Of a DNA stretch of 64,000 bases, positions 16,996 through 24,550 are shown one piece after another. The translations under genes were made by a program, and so were the position numbers. Each line of letters starts with the position of its first letter. The stretch's first letter is position 1. The notes beneath the pieces are model-generated. The model made no database searches. It saw only the letters and a program-made list of their open reading frames with translations, and was not told the DNA's origin. The stretch comes from Kitasatospora sp. SUK 42 (GTDB taxonomy: Bacteria; Actinomycetota; Actinomycetes; Streptomycetales; Streptomycetaceae): NCBI RefSeq assembly GCF_015776785.2, contig NZ_LFMD02000003.1, forward strand, positions 108,506 through 172,505, written 5' to 3'.

Positions 16996-17939
16996 GCTCG
17001 CTCCAGGTGGTCCGTACGGGACGCGTTCCACATGTCCTTGATCGAGGCGGGCAGCTCCACCTGCGGTCGCCATCCCAGCAGCCGGGCCGCGCGGGCGATG
17101 TCGGCGAGGGTCCAGTCACCGCCCCGGGAGTCGACCGGGGCGGTGCGCCGCCGGACCGCGCCGGGCGGCGGGGCCGCGGCGGCGACGAGCAGGTCGATCA
17201 GACGGCTCACGGGTACCACCTCGCCGCGACCCACGTTGATCACCTGGCCGGTCACCGGGGCGGTGGCGGCCGCGAGGACGGCGCCGGCCAGGTCCCGGAC
17301 GTCGAGGTAGTCGCGGTGGGCGTCGGCCACGGTCAGCTCGGCCGGGCGGTCCGGGGTGGCGGCGCGCAGCAGGCGGACCGCGGCGCCCAGGAACCCCGCC
17401 GCGGCGCCCGGGCCGCACAGGTTGACGACGCGCAGCACCACGCCGTCCACCGCGCCCTCGCGGGTGGCGCGGAGTACCGCCTCGGCGCCGGCCAGTTTGG
17501 TGCGGGCGTAGACGGAGCCGGGGTTCGGCGCCCGGACCTCGTCGACGGCGGTGCCGGCGGGCAGCGGTCCGTACTCGTGCACGGAGCCGATCTGCACCAG
17601 GCGCGGCGGCCGGGGCGTGCGCGCGCACGCGGCCAGCAGGTTCTCCACCAGCCGGACGTGGGCGCGCTCGTTCTCGGCCGCTCCGGTGACCCAGCCGCCG
17701 GCCGCGTTGACCACGGTGTCCACGTCGGCCTCGGCGAACAGTGCGGCCAGCTCGGCCGGGTCCGCGGCGGCGACGTCGAGGGCGTGGAAGCGCCGGCCGG
17801 CGGTGTCCGGGGGCCGACGGCGGCGCGCGACCTCGACCACGGGCCGGCCGGCCCGGCCGAACGCGGCGGTCACCGCGCCGCCGACCCAGCCGGTGGCGCC
17901 GATCACGGCGACGGCGCCCGTCCGCGGCCCGGCGGTCAT
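16992..17939 (-). CDS. NDP-hexose 4-ketoreductase (extended SDR)
   Basis: The 315-residue Rossmann protein has VAVIGATGWVGGAVT at residues 10-24, a VNAAGG strand, SVHEYG, and the catalytic YARTK near 158. It resembles EvaE/TylCIV/DnmV reductases that set the C4 stereochemistry as the last step before transfer. It overlaps both neighbours by ATGA, inside the epimerase/ketoreductase/dehydratase/C-methyltransferase series. Other reductase candidates for different sugars lie at 21346 and 37467. Confidence 0.85.
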   Translation of the reverse strand: MTAGPRTGAVAVIGATGWVGGAVTAAFGRAGRPVVEVARRRRPPDTAGRRFHALDVAAADPAELAALFAEADVDTVVNAAGGWVTGAAENERAHVRLVENLLAACARTPRPPRLVQIGSVHEYGPLPAGTAVDEVRAPNPGSVYARTKLAGAEAVLRATREGAVDGVVLRVVNLCGPGAAAGFLGAAVRLLRAATPDRPAELTVADAHRDYLDVRDLAGAVLAAATAPVTGQVINVGRGEVVPVSRLIDLLVAAAAPPPGAVRRRTAPVDSRGGDWTLADIARAARLLGWRPQVELPASIKDMWNASRTDHLERA

Positions 17940-18550
17940 CGGGCCGGGCGGCCGCACAGTGCCCGTTCGAGGTCGAGGCACGCGCGGTACTCCGGGAGGG
18001 TGCCGCTCTTCTCGGCCGTCTCCAGGGTCGGCGCGGCCCGGTCCCGTTCGGACATGACCGGGTCGACGTCGCGCGGCAGCGGCAGGCCGAGCGCCGGGTC
18101 GAGGACGGAGAGCGACAGCTCGTGCTCGGGGACGTACTCGCCGGAGAGCATGTACGACATCACGGTGTCGTCCTCCAGGGCCACGAAGGCGTGGGCGACG
18201 CCGACCGGGAAGTAGACGGCGCGGAAGTCCTCCTGGTCGAGCAGGACGGCGTCCGAGCGGCCGTACGTGGGCGAGCCGACCCGGACGTCGATGACCAGGT
18301 CGAGCGCCCGGCCGCGCGCGCAGTACACGTACTTGGCGACCCCCGGGGGCGTGAGGGTGTAGTGGGCGCCCCGGATCGTGCCGCGCCGGGAGCGGCTGTG
18401 GTTGGTCTGGGCCACGGGGAACAGGGGATGCCCCAGGGCCTCGCGGGCGGCCGTCTCCTGGAACGGGGAGACGAAGAGCCCCCGTTCGTCGGTGAAGACC
18501 TCCGGCCGGAACTCGAACGCGCCGGCCACGGCGAGTTGTCGCGACTCCAT
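17936..18550 (-). CDS. dTDP-4-keto-6-deoxyhexose 3,5- or 5-epimerase (RmlC-like)
   Basis: The 204-residue cupin has the family hallmarks FTDERGLFVSPFQE, NHSRSRRGTIRGAHYT (catalytic His near 62), KYVYCARGRALDLVIDVR, and YFPVGVAHAFVAL. It converts D- to L-configured sugars or epimerises C3. The EvaD-type role (5-epimerisation) is inferred from the surrounding epivancosamine-like set. An ACGAGGACGG region precedes the ATG. It is separated from the upstream C-methyltransferase by 60 bases. Confidence 0.9.
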   Translation of the reverse strand: MESRQLAVAGAFEFRPEVFTDERGLFVSPFQETAAREALGHPLFPVAQTNHSRSRRGTIRGAHYTLTPPGVAKYVYCARGRALDLVIDVRVGSPTYGRSDAVLLDQEDFRAVYFPVGVAHAFVALEDDTVMSYMLSGEYVPEHELSLSVLDPALGLPLPRDVDPVMSERDRAAPTLETAEKSGTLPEYRACLDLERALCGRPAR

Positions 18551-18610
18551 GTCACCGTCCTCGTTGCTGGTGGTGGCGCCGGCGGGGACCGGCGGTGGGG
18601 TGGTGCGGGG

Positions 18611-19843
18611 TCAGATGACGCGGACCTCCGGCGCGTAGACGATCCAGCGCCCGCCGGACTCGCGGAACAGCCGCTCCTTGGCCGTGATCTCCTCGGCGTG
18701 GTTCCAGGCGAACAGCACCACGTAGTCCGGGTAGGGGTGGGCCAGGGCCTCGCTGGGGCGGACCGGGATGTGCGAGCCGGGCATGAGCTTGCCGTGCTTG
18801 GCCGGGGTCACGTCGCAGACCCATTCGATCAACTCGGGTCCGATGCCGCAGTAGTTGGTCACGGTGGCGCTCTTGGCGGTGGCGCCGTAGCCGACGACCC
18901 GCTTGCCCTCCGCTCGCAACTTCCGTAGCAGCGTAGTCAGTTCGGTGCGGATGCGTTCGATGCGGACGGCGAACTCGTCGAACACCTCGGGGTTGTCCAG
19001 CCCCCTGCGCCGCTCCTCGGCGGCCAGTTCGGCCACGGCCCGGCTCGGGGTGCCGCGGCCGGCCCGCTTGAGGGTGTAGCGCAGTTCGCCGCCGTGCACC
19101 GGCAGCCGTTCGACGTCGACGACCTCGAAGCCGTGGCGGGCGGCCGCGTTCCGCACCGAGGTCAGGGTGAAGAAGTAGAAGTGCTCGTCGTAGATCTGGT
19201 CGAAGGTGGTGCGTTCGAGGATGTCACCGAGGTACGGGTCCTCGAAGACGAAGGCGCCGTCCTGGGCCAGCAGGGTGTCGAGGCCCCGGAAGACGGAGTC
19301 GAGGTAGGGGATGTGGCAGATGGTGTTGGCGGAGTAGACCAGGTCGGCGGGGCCGTCGGCGGCCAGGATCGCGGCCGCCGTCGCCTCCTCGAAGAACTCG
19401 GAGCGGACCCGGACGCCCTGCTGGCGGGCGAGTTCGGCCACGCCGCCGGAGGGCTCCACGCCGAGGTGGCGGATGCCCTCCTTGGCCAGGGCGCGCAGCA
19501 TCACCCCGTCGTTGCAGCCGATCTCCACCACGAACGGGTCGGGCCCGCGCAGGTGGTCACGGGACAGCCGGGCGGCGGTCTGCTCGAAGTGCCGCCGCAT
19601 GTGGGCCGAGCCGGACGAGTGGTAGGGGTAGGCCTCGTGGAACATGCGGTCCCGGGCGACCTCCTCCAGGAGCTGGGTCATGCCGCAGGACTCGCAGATG
19701 CCCACGGCGAGCCGGAAGAAGTACTCCTCGTCGACCCGTTCCGGGTCCACGAAGGCGTCGGACAGTGGTTGGCGCCCGAAGTCGAAGAACTGACGGACGG
19801 GTCCTCCACAGACACGGCACATGGGGCCTTCCTCGGGATTCAT
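18611..19843 (-). CDS. NDP-hexose 3-C-methyltransferase, second of two
   Basis: The 410-residue protein has the same architecture as the 14240 gene: MCRVCGGPV and CESCGM zinc ligands, VVEIGCNDGVML SAM loop, YDEHFYFFTL and VVGYGATAKSATVTN. It is closer in these motifs to the TylCIII/EvaC 3-C-methylases. The ATG at 19843 overlaps the upstream stop (ATGA). An ATG seven codons later (19822) has a better AGGAAGG site and starts directly at MCRVCGG, so that may be the real start. Together with the aminotransferase it predicts a branched amino sugar. Confidence 0.9.
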   Translation of the reverse strand: MNPEEGPMCRVCGGPVRQFFDFGRQPLSDAFVDPERVDEEYFFRLAVGICESCGMTQLLEEVARDRMFHEAYPYHSSGSAHMRRHFEQTAARLSRDHLRGPDPFVVEIGCNDGVMLRALAKEGIRHLGVEPSGGVAELARQQGVRVRSEFFEEATAAAILAADGPADLVYSANTICHIPYLDSVFRGLDTLLAQDGAFVFEDPYLGDILERTTFDQIYDEHFYFFTLTSVRNAAARHGFEVVDVERLPVHGGELRYTLKRAGRGTPSRAVAELAAEERRRGLDNPEVFDEFAVRIERIRTELTTLLRKLRAEGKRVVGYGATAKSATVTNYCGIGPELIEWVCDVTPAKHGKLMPGSHIPVRPSEALAHPYPDYVVLFAWNHAEEITAKERLFRESGGRWIVYAPEVRVI

Positions 19844-21225
19844 CGGGCCCGGGGCAGGATCTGCCGCCGGACGGTTCCGTGGCGGGCGGCGGGGAAGCGG
19901 AGCACCCCGCTGGTGATCGGTGAGCGGAGCCGGCGCAGCACCTCGCCGGTACGGGTCAGGTCGGGCAGCTCCGCGGCGAGGGCCCGCAGGGCCGCGTCGG
20001 CCGCCAGCCGCGCCGCCGGGCCGACGAGACCACCGTGGTGGCCGTCCTCGGGAAGCAGCCGGCGGTCGTGGGCGGGCCGGCGGAGGTCGAACCGGTCGGG
20101 GTCGGGGTGCCGCCGGGGGTCGCGGTGCGCGGCCTCGACCAGCACCACCACCTCCTCACCGGCGGCCACCCCGGTCCCAGCGAGTTCCAGGTCCTGCCGG
20201 GCGTGCAGGCGGCGCAGCCGGACCGGCGGCGCGTGCCGCAGGGTCTCGGCGACGCAGGCGGTGGCGAGCCCGGGGTCCTCGACCAGGGCCCGCCACTGCT
20301 CGGGGTGGTCCAGCAGGAGGGCAAGCGCGTTGCCGACCAGCGTGGTGGTGACGTCGACGCCGACCGTCGCGAGCAGGACGCTCACGGTCAGCACTTCGTC
20401 GGCTGCGGCCGCCGGACGCCCGTCCGGCGACGGGAGCCGCAGCAGCCGGCCGGACAGGCCGCCCCCGGTCGCACGCCCGACCGTCTTCCCGGCGTACGTG
20501 TTCCCGGCGACTGCCTTCTCGGCGTCCGCGACCGTCTCGGCGAGCAGGGCGCGGAGTTCGGGCAGGGCGGCGCCCAGCCGGCGGGCGGTGTCCAGCCTGG
20601 GCGGGCAGAGCGTCGCGTCCAGCGCTCCGGCAGTCGCGCCGCACAGTTCGGCGAAGCGCTCGGCCCGGTGCCGCGGCAGCCCGAGCAGCACCCGAGCCGT
20701 CTCGGTGGTGGCCGGCCGGATCAGGTCGTCCACCAGGTCGAACCGCTCGCCGAGGGCAGCCGCCCGGCTCCGGTAGGCCCGTACGGCCGGTGCCCGCAGG
20801 CGGCCCACGGCCCGTTCGCCGAGGACCGGTTCGGCCCAGCGCGCCAGCCGCTCGTACTCCTCGCGGTCGAGTCCGGTGGGCAGTTCGGCGAGCGGCAGCA
20901 CCTCGTGCAGGGCGGGAACGTCCCAGGGCGCCGGTTCGCCGGCCGGCTCACCGGCCGGGGTGGCGGCCCCCGGGGACCGGGGCGTCAGCCGCCGGTCGGC
21001 CAGCGCGGCGGTGGCCACCTCGTGGTCCGCCGTCACCCACGCCTCGGCACTGCTGCGGTACAGGGGGCCGCGCTCGCGGACCCGCCGGCCCAGTTCGGCG
21101 CGGTCGTCGCCGGCCGCACGGAGCAGCAGCGCGTACGGATCGCCCTTGGTGCCCAGGATCCACTGCACGCCGCGCAGGGTCAGCAGCACACGCCCCAACT
21201 CGCCGTCGGTCATGCTCGCTGTCAT
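19840..21225 (-). CDS. Heme-less P450-like glycosyltransferase auxiliary protein
   Basis: The 461-residue protein has P450 helices and an ExxR-like ETLRH, but where the heme-binding FxxGxHxCxG should be it reads LPEDGHHGGLVGPAARL with no Cys. This is the EryCII/DesVIII/AknT/DnrQ class, which binds and activates a partner glycosyltransferase rather than oxidising. It opens with VLLTLRGVQWILGTKGDPYA, also family-like. It is the first gene of the leftward sugar operon, from a leaderless SARP-type promoter. MTASMT (21225) or the second ATG (21213) could be the start. Its glycosyltransferase partner is not adjacent. Confidence 0.87.
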   Translation of the reverse strand: MTASMTDGELGRVLLTLRGVQWILGTKGDPYALLLRAAGDDRAELGRRVRERGPLYRSSAEAWVTADHEVATAALADRRLTPRSPGAATPAGEPAGEPAPWDVPALHEVLPLAELPTGLDREEYERLARWAEPVLGERAVGRLRAPAVRAYRSRAAALGERFDLVDDLIRPATTETARVLLGLPRHRAERFAELCGATAGALDATLCPPRLDTARRLGAALPELRALLAETVADAEKAVAGNTYAGKTVGRATGGGLSGRLLRLPSPDGRPAAAADEVLTVSVLLATVGVDVTTTLVGNALALLLDHPEQWRALVEDPGLATACVAETLRHAPPVRLRRLHARQDLELAGTGVAAGEEVVVLVEAAHRDPRRHPDPDRFDLRRPAHDRRLLPEDGHHGGLVGPAARLAADAALRALAAELPDLTRTGEVLRRLRSPITSGVLRFPAARHGTVRRQILPRAR

Positions 21226-21233
21226 GAGGAAGG

Positions 21234-21265
21234 ACGTTAGGCAGGCCCCCTCGATCACCCCTCGA
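21234..21265 (-). promoter_or_regulatory. SARP operator of the six-gene sugar operon
   Basis: On the minus strand, two identical heptads TCGAGGG (21265-21259 and 21254-21248) at 11-bp period are followed after 8 bases by TAACGT (21239-21234). The ATG begins 8 bases later, so the transcript should be essentially leaderless. Confidence 0.8.
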
Positions 21266-21293
21266 CTTCCCGTGGCCGGGTCCGGGCGGGCCT

Positions 21294-21336
21294 TCGAGCC
21301 GGGCACGAGGGGGGCGTGGCACCCACGCCCTAGGGT
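21294..21336 (+). promoter_or_regulatory. SARP operator of the 21346 reductase gene
   Basis: Heptads TCGAGCC (21294-21300), ACGAGGG (21305-21311) and GTGGCAC (21316-21322) at 11-bp period precede TAGGGT (21331-21336) by 8 bases. The ATG follows 9 bases later. It is back-to-back with the leftward operator, giving a bidirectional control region of about 100 bp. Confidence 0.75.
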
Positions 21337-21345
21337 GACGCGGTC

Positions 21346-22089
21346 ATGGACATCATCGGCAAGGGATTCATCGCCCGGTACCTGTGGCCGCTGCGCGAGG
21401 CCCACCCCGGGGTGACGGTGCTGGCCGCGGGCGTGCCCCGCCAGCACCTGCCGGACTCCGAGCACGAGCGGGAGGCCGCGCTGGTGCGGGACACGGTCGC
21501 GCGCTGCCGCAACCGGGGCGACCTGCTGGTCTTTCTCTCCACGGTGAGCATGTACGGCGGCCCGGGCTGCCGGGGGCGGGAGGACGACCCGCTCGTCCCC
21601 AGCACCCGCTACGGCCGGCACAAGCACGCTCTGGAGACCGTGATCCGGGAGTCCGGCGTCGAACACCTGGTGCTGCGCCTGGCGTACGTCCTCGGGCCGC
21701 ACGAGCCCGACTTCCGGCTGGTGCCGGCCCTGCTGGCGCAGGTCAGGGCGGGGCTGGTCCGGGTGCACCCGGGGGCCCGGCGCGACCTGCTGCACGTGGC
21801 GGACTTCGTCCGGCTCGTGGACGGGCTGCTCGCCGCGGGTGTGCGCAACGAGACGGTGAACGTGGCCTCCGGCGACTGCGTGGACGTCCGGGACCTGGTG
21901 GTCCACCTGAAGCGGCGGCTGGGCCTGGAGGCGGCCGAGGAACTCGTCGGCGGCGGGGACAGCGCCTTCTCGCACTGCCCGTCGGTGGCGAAGCTTCGGC
22001 GGCTGGTGCCCGGGTCGGCCGGGCCGCCCTTCGGGCCCGGCTACCACCGGCGGGCGCTGGACCGCTATCTGCGGGAGACCGGTGCCTGA
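21346..22089 (+). CDS. Short NAD-dependent epimerase/ketoreductase for a deoxysugar
   Basis: The 247-residue protein has a compact Rossmann start (DIIGKGFIARYL), FLSTVSMYGG, the YGRHK catalytic motif near 87 and the substrate-domain segment RRDLLHVADFVRLVDGLL. It is about 60 residues shorter than usual extended SDRs and its GxGxxG is shortened to GKGFIA, so cofactor binding may differ. A role in C4 reduction of an NDP-deoxysugar is inferred from context. The start is leaderless, 9 bases after a TAGGGT -10. Confidence 0.75.
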   Translation: MDIIGKGFIARYLWPLREAHPGVTVLAAGVPRQHLPDSEHEREAALVRDTVARCRNRGDLLVFLSTVSMYGGPGCRGREDDPLVPSTRYGRHKHALETVIRESGVEHLVLRLAYVLGPHEPDFRLVPALLAQVRAGLVRVHPGARRDLLHVADFVRLVDGLLAAGVRNETVNVASGDCVDVRDLVVHLKRRLGLEAAEELVGGGDSAFSHCPSVAKLRRLVPGSAGPPFGPGYHRRALDRYLRETGA

Positions 22090-22129
22090 CCGGCCGGACC
22101 GGCCGAACTCCAGGACGGGGCAGCGGCTT

Positions 22130-22161
22130 TCGAACGGTCGTCGAACCGCACCGGACATCAT
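22130..22161 (+). promoter_or_regulatory. SARP operator of the nitrososynthase-like gene
   Basis: TCGAACG (22130-22136) and TCGAACC (22141-22147) at 11-bp period precede CATCAT (22156-22161) by 8 bases. Confidence 0.75.
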
Positions 22162-22219
22162 CGAGGCCGTCCCGATCGCACCGGGCGGCCGGATGTCGAG
22201 CGAAGGAAGCGGGAACGCG

Positions 22220-23449
22220 ATGGCGACACACAACGGGTACCGGGCGGTCACGGCGGACCTGCGCACGCCGAGGACCGCGGCCGGCCGGGCCCTGATGGAC
22301 CAGCTCACCGGGCACCTGCACGCGATCCGGGACGGCGCCCGGCAGGCCGACCGGGAGGGGGTCTTCCGCACCGAGGTGTTCGCGGCCCTTCGCGCCGGCG
22401 GCGTGCTCGGCGCCACCGTGCCGCGGGAGTTGGGCGGCCTGGGCGTCACCTCCCTGCACGACGTCGCCCTGGCACTGACGACGGTCGCCGAGGCGGACGC
22501 GTCGACCGCGCTGGCGCTGCACATGCAGCTCAGCCGGGGGCTGACCTTCACCCACGAGTGGCGGCACGGCGACGACGGGCCGCGGGCGCTGGCGGAGCGG
22601 CTGCTGCGCGGCATGGGCTCGGGCGAGGCCGTGGTGTGCACCACCGTCAAGGACGCCCCCGGCGGCCGGGTGGTGACCAGGCTGCGGCCGGCCCCGGACG
22701 GCGGCTGGGTGCTGACCGGCCGCAAGACCCTGGCGAGCATGGCGCCGTTCGCGACCGACTTCGTCGTCTCTGCGCAGGTGGAGGTGGCCGGCGTGGCCCG
22801 CTCGGCGGCGGCCGTGCTGTCGCGCGGGACCCCGGGCCTGACCGTCCTGGACAACTGGGACGGGCTGGGTATGCGGGCCTCCGGCACCGTGGACGTCGTG
22901 CTGGAGGACTGTCCGATCCGGGCCGGGGACGTGTTCCTGCGCGGGCCTGTCGGGGAGCAGTCGGACGCGTCCCTGGCGGGCCAGACGGTCAGTTCGATCA
23001 CCATGCTGGGGATCTACGCGGGGGTGGCACAGGCGGCGCGGGACGTCGTGGTGGCCGAACTCGCCAAGCGGGGCGGGCTTTCGGCGGCGGGGGCCGCGAC
23101 GCGCACGCTGCTCGCGGAGATCGAGGCCCGGCTGTACGCGCTGCGCACGACGGTGGCGGGCACGCTGTCGGTGGCGGACTGGCTGGCGTACGGCTTCGAC
23201 GGTGATCCGGCGGAGCGCGGGCGGCGCATGATGGCCGACTTCCAGTGCGCCAAGCTGATGGTGAACCGGCTGGCGCCCGACATCGTCTCGGACTGCCTGG
23301 TGGTGATCGGCGGCGCCTCCTACGCGGGGGCGCATCCGCTGTCGCGGCTCTACCGGGACGTGCGGGCGGGCGCGTTCATGCACCCGTTCACCTATCCCGA
23401 CGCGGTGGACTGGCTGTCCGAGGCGGTGCTCGGCGGCCCGAAGGCGTGA
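22220..23449 (+). CDS. ACAD-fold flavoenzyme, possible aminosugar nitrososynthase
   Basis: The 409-residue protein has acyl-CoA dehydrogenase architecture: an N-terminal helical domain (FAALRAGGVLGATVPRELGG), a beta domain (VLTGRKTLASMAPFATDF) and a C-terminal helical domain ending LYRDVRAGAFMHPF. In deoxysugar clusters such proteins (KijD3, DnmZ, RubN8 class) oxidise the 3-amino group of NDP-sugars to nitroso. This role fits here because a 3-aminotransferase and C-methyltransferases are adjacent. A group D flavin hydroxylase acting on the polyketide is the alternative. The ATG at 22220 follows GAAGGAAG; MSSEGSG (22193) is also in frame. Confidence 0.65.
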   Translation: MATHNGYRAVTADLRTPRTAAGRALMDQLTGHLHAIRDGARQADREGVFRTEVFAALRAGGVLGATVPRELGGLGVTSLHDVALALTTVAEADASTALALHMQLSRGLTFTHEWRHGDDGPRALAERLLRGMGSGEAVVCTTVKDAPGGRVVTRLRPAPDGGWVLTGRKTLASMAPFATDFVVSAQVEVAGVARSAAAVLSRGTPGLTVLDNWDGLGMRASGTVDVVLEDCPIRAGDVFLRGPVGEQSDASLAGQTVSSITMLGIYAGVAQAARDVVVAELAKRGGLSAAGAATRTLLAEIEARLYALRTTVAGTLSVADWLAYGFDGDPAERGRRMMADFQCAKLMVNRLAPDIVSDCLVVIGGASYAGAHPLSRLYRDVRAGAFMHPFTYPDAVDWLSEAVLGGPKA

Positions 23450-23455
23450 GTGACG

Positions 23456-23494
23456 GGTGAGGGGAGGGCCGGCTGTCCCGGCCCTCCCCTCACC
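23456..23494. terminator. Bidirectional terminator hairpin
   Basis: Arms 23456-23472 and 23478-23494 form a perfect 17-bp stem with a 5-base loop, between the convergent flavoenzyme and aromatase genes. Confidence 0.9.
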
Positions 23495-23504
23495 CTTGGT
23501 CGTG

Positions 23505-24452
23505 CTACGCCCGCGGTCGGCCGGCGTGCGCCACGGCGTGCTCCATGGTGGTGGTGCTGTTGCGGCCCAGCGCGTCGCGCACGAAGGCGCGGGCGTCGGC
23601 GAGGGTGGCATCCGGTCCGAGGACGGCCGGGACGGCCTCCTCGTTGAGGACCACGGTGTGCACGGAGGTGATCCGGGCCCCTTCGCCGTCCACCCGGAAC
23701 AGCCACTGTCCGGTGTGGGCGGTCATCAGCGCGGGGGTGCGCAGCTGTTTGTAGACGATCCGGTCGTGCGGGAAGCAGATCCGGACGGACCGGGTGGTGT
23801 GGGTGGAGCCGTCCGGCGCCCGGGTGTCCATCTCCAGGACTTGGAGGCCTGGTTGATTCTCCGTCAGCTCCGCGCTGGCCACGTGCGGCAGTCGCTCGGG
23901 CCAGCGGTGCGCCTCGTCGATGAAGGCGAAGGCGGCCTTGACGTCGCCGTCGAAGGCGATGGTGTCCTCGAAGGTGAGCACCAGGCCGGCCCCGGCCTCC
24001 TCGCGTTCGACGGCGGTGCGCAGGGCCGCGAGTTCGGCGCCGCTGTTGTGGTCGACCGCCCGCTGGATCCAGGCGACGTTCTCGGCGTCGTCGTCGACGG
24101 CCCGGAAGTCGTGCAGCAGACGCACCCGGGTCTCGGTGCCGGTGAGCGGCTCGACGATCCACTCCCCGCCCATGGCGGACACCGGGGGCTGGGAGACCTC
24201 CTGCCGGAAGCGGACGCTGAGCCGGCTGGGGTCCAGCAGCCGCCGCGAGGTCCAGGTCTTCACCTCGCCGTTGGCGGTGGCCCAGATCCGGATGCGTTCC
24301 TCGGTGTCGCCCCGTTCGACGTGTTCGACGTGCACGGTGGGCGGGAAGGTCTCCGGCCAGCGGCCGACGTCGGCGATCAGGTCGTAGACGCGCCACGGGG
24401 ACGCGGACACGGTGATCGAGTGTTCGGTGTGGTGGGTTCCGGGACGTGACAT
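23505..24452 (-). CDS. Aromatase/cyclase, two-domain START type
   Basis: The 315-residue protein has two tandem helix-grip domains: TEHSITVSASPWRVYDLIAD (residues 7-150) and VLTFEDTIAFDGDVKAAFAF (170-310). This is the didomain ARO/CYC of reducing type II systems such as ActVII, DpsF and SnoaE. It dehydrates and aromatises the first ring after C9 reduction, matching the ActIII-like ketoreductase at 28954. GGAGGAGG precedes the ATG. The next gene upstream on the same strand is 98 bases away. Confidence 0.92.
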   Translation of the reverse strand: MSRPGTHHTEHSITVSASPWRVYDLIADVGRWPETFPPTVHVEHVERGDTEERIRIWATANGEVKTWTSRRLLDPSRLSVRFRQEVSQPPVSAMGGEWIVEPLTGTETRVRLLHDFRAVDDDAENVAWIQRAVDHNSGAELAALRTAVEREEAGAGLVLTFEDTIAFDGDVKAAFAFIDEAHRWPERLPHVASAELTENQPGLQVLEMDTRAPDGSTHTTRSVRICFPHDRIVYKQLRTPALMTAHTGQWLFRVDGEGARITSVHTVVLNEEAVPAVLGPDATLADARAFVRDALGRNSTTTMEHAVAHAGRPRA

Positions 24453-24550
24453 GGTCCTCCTCCAGCTCCGCTGTCGGTCAGCGGAGCCAGGGTCGGGGCC
24501 GGCTCTGGTCGGTGACTCGAAAACCGCTGGGCTGGGCTCACCGCCGTCCG

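Noticed and set aside
13604..17310. Long plus-strand frames opposite the sugar operon (up to 665 residues)
   Set aside because: They are antisense shadows of the C-methyltransferase and 2,3-dehydratase genes, with Val/Gly/Arg-rich composition and no motifs.
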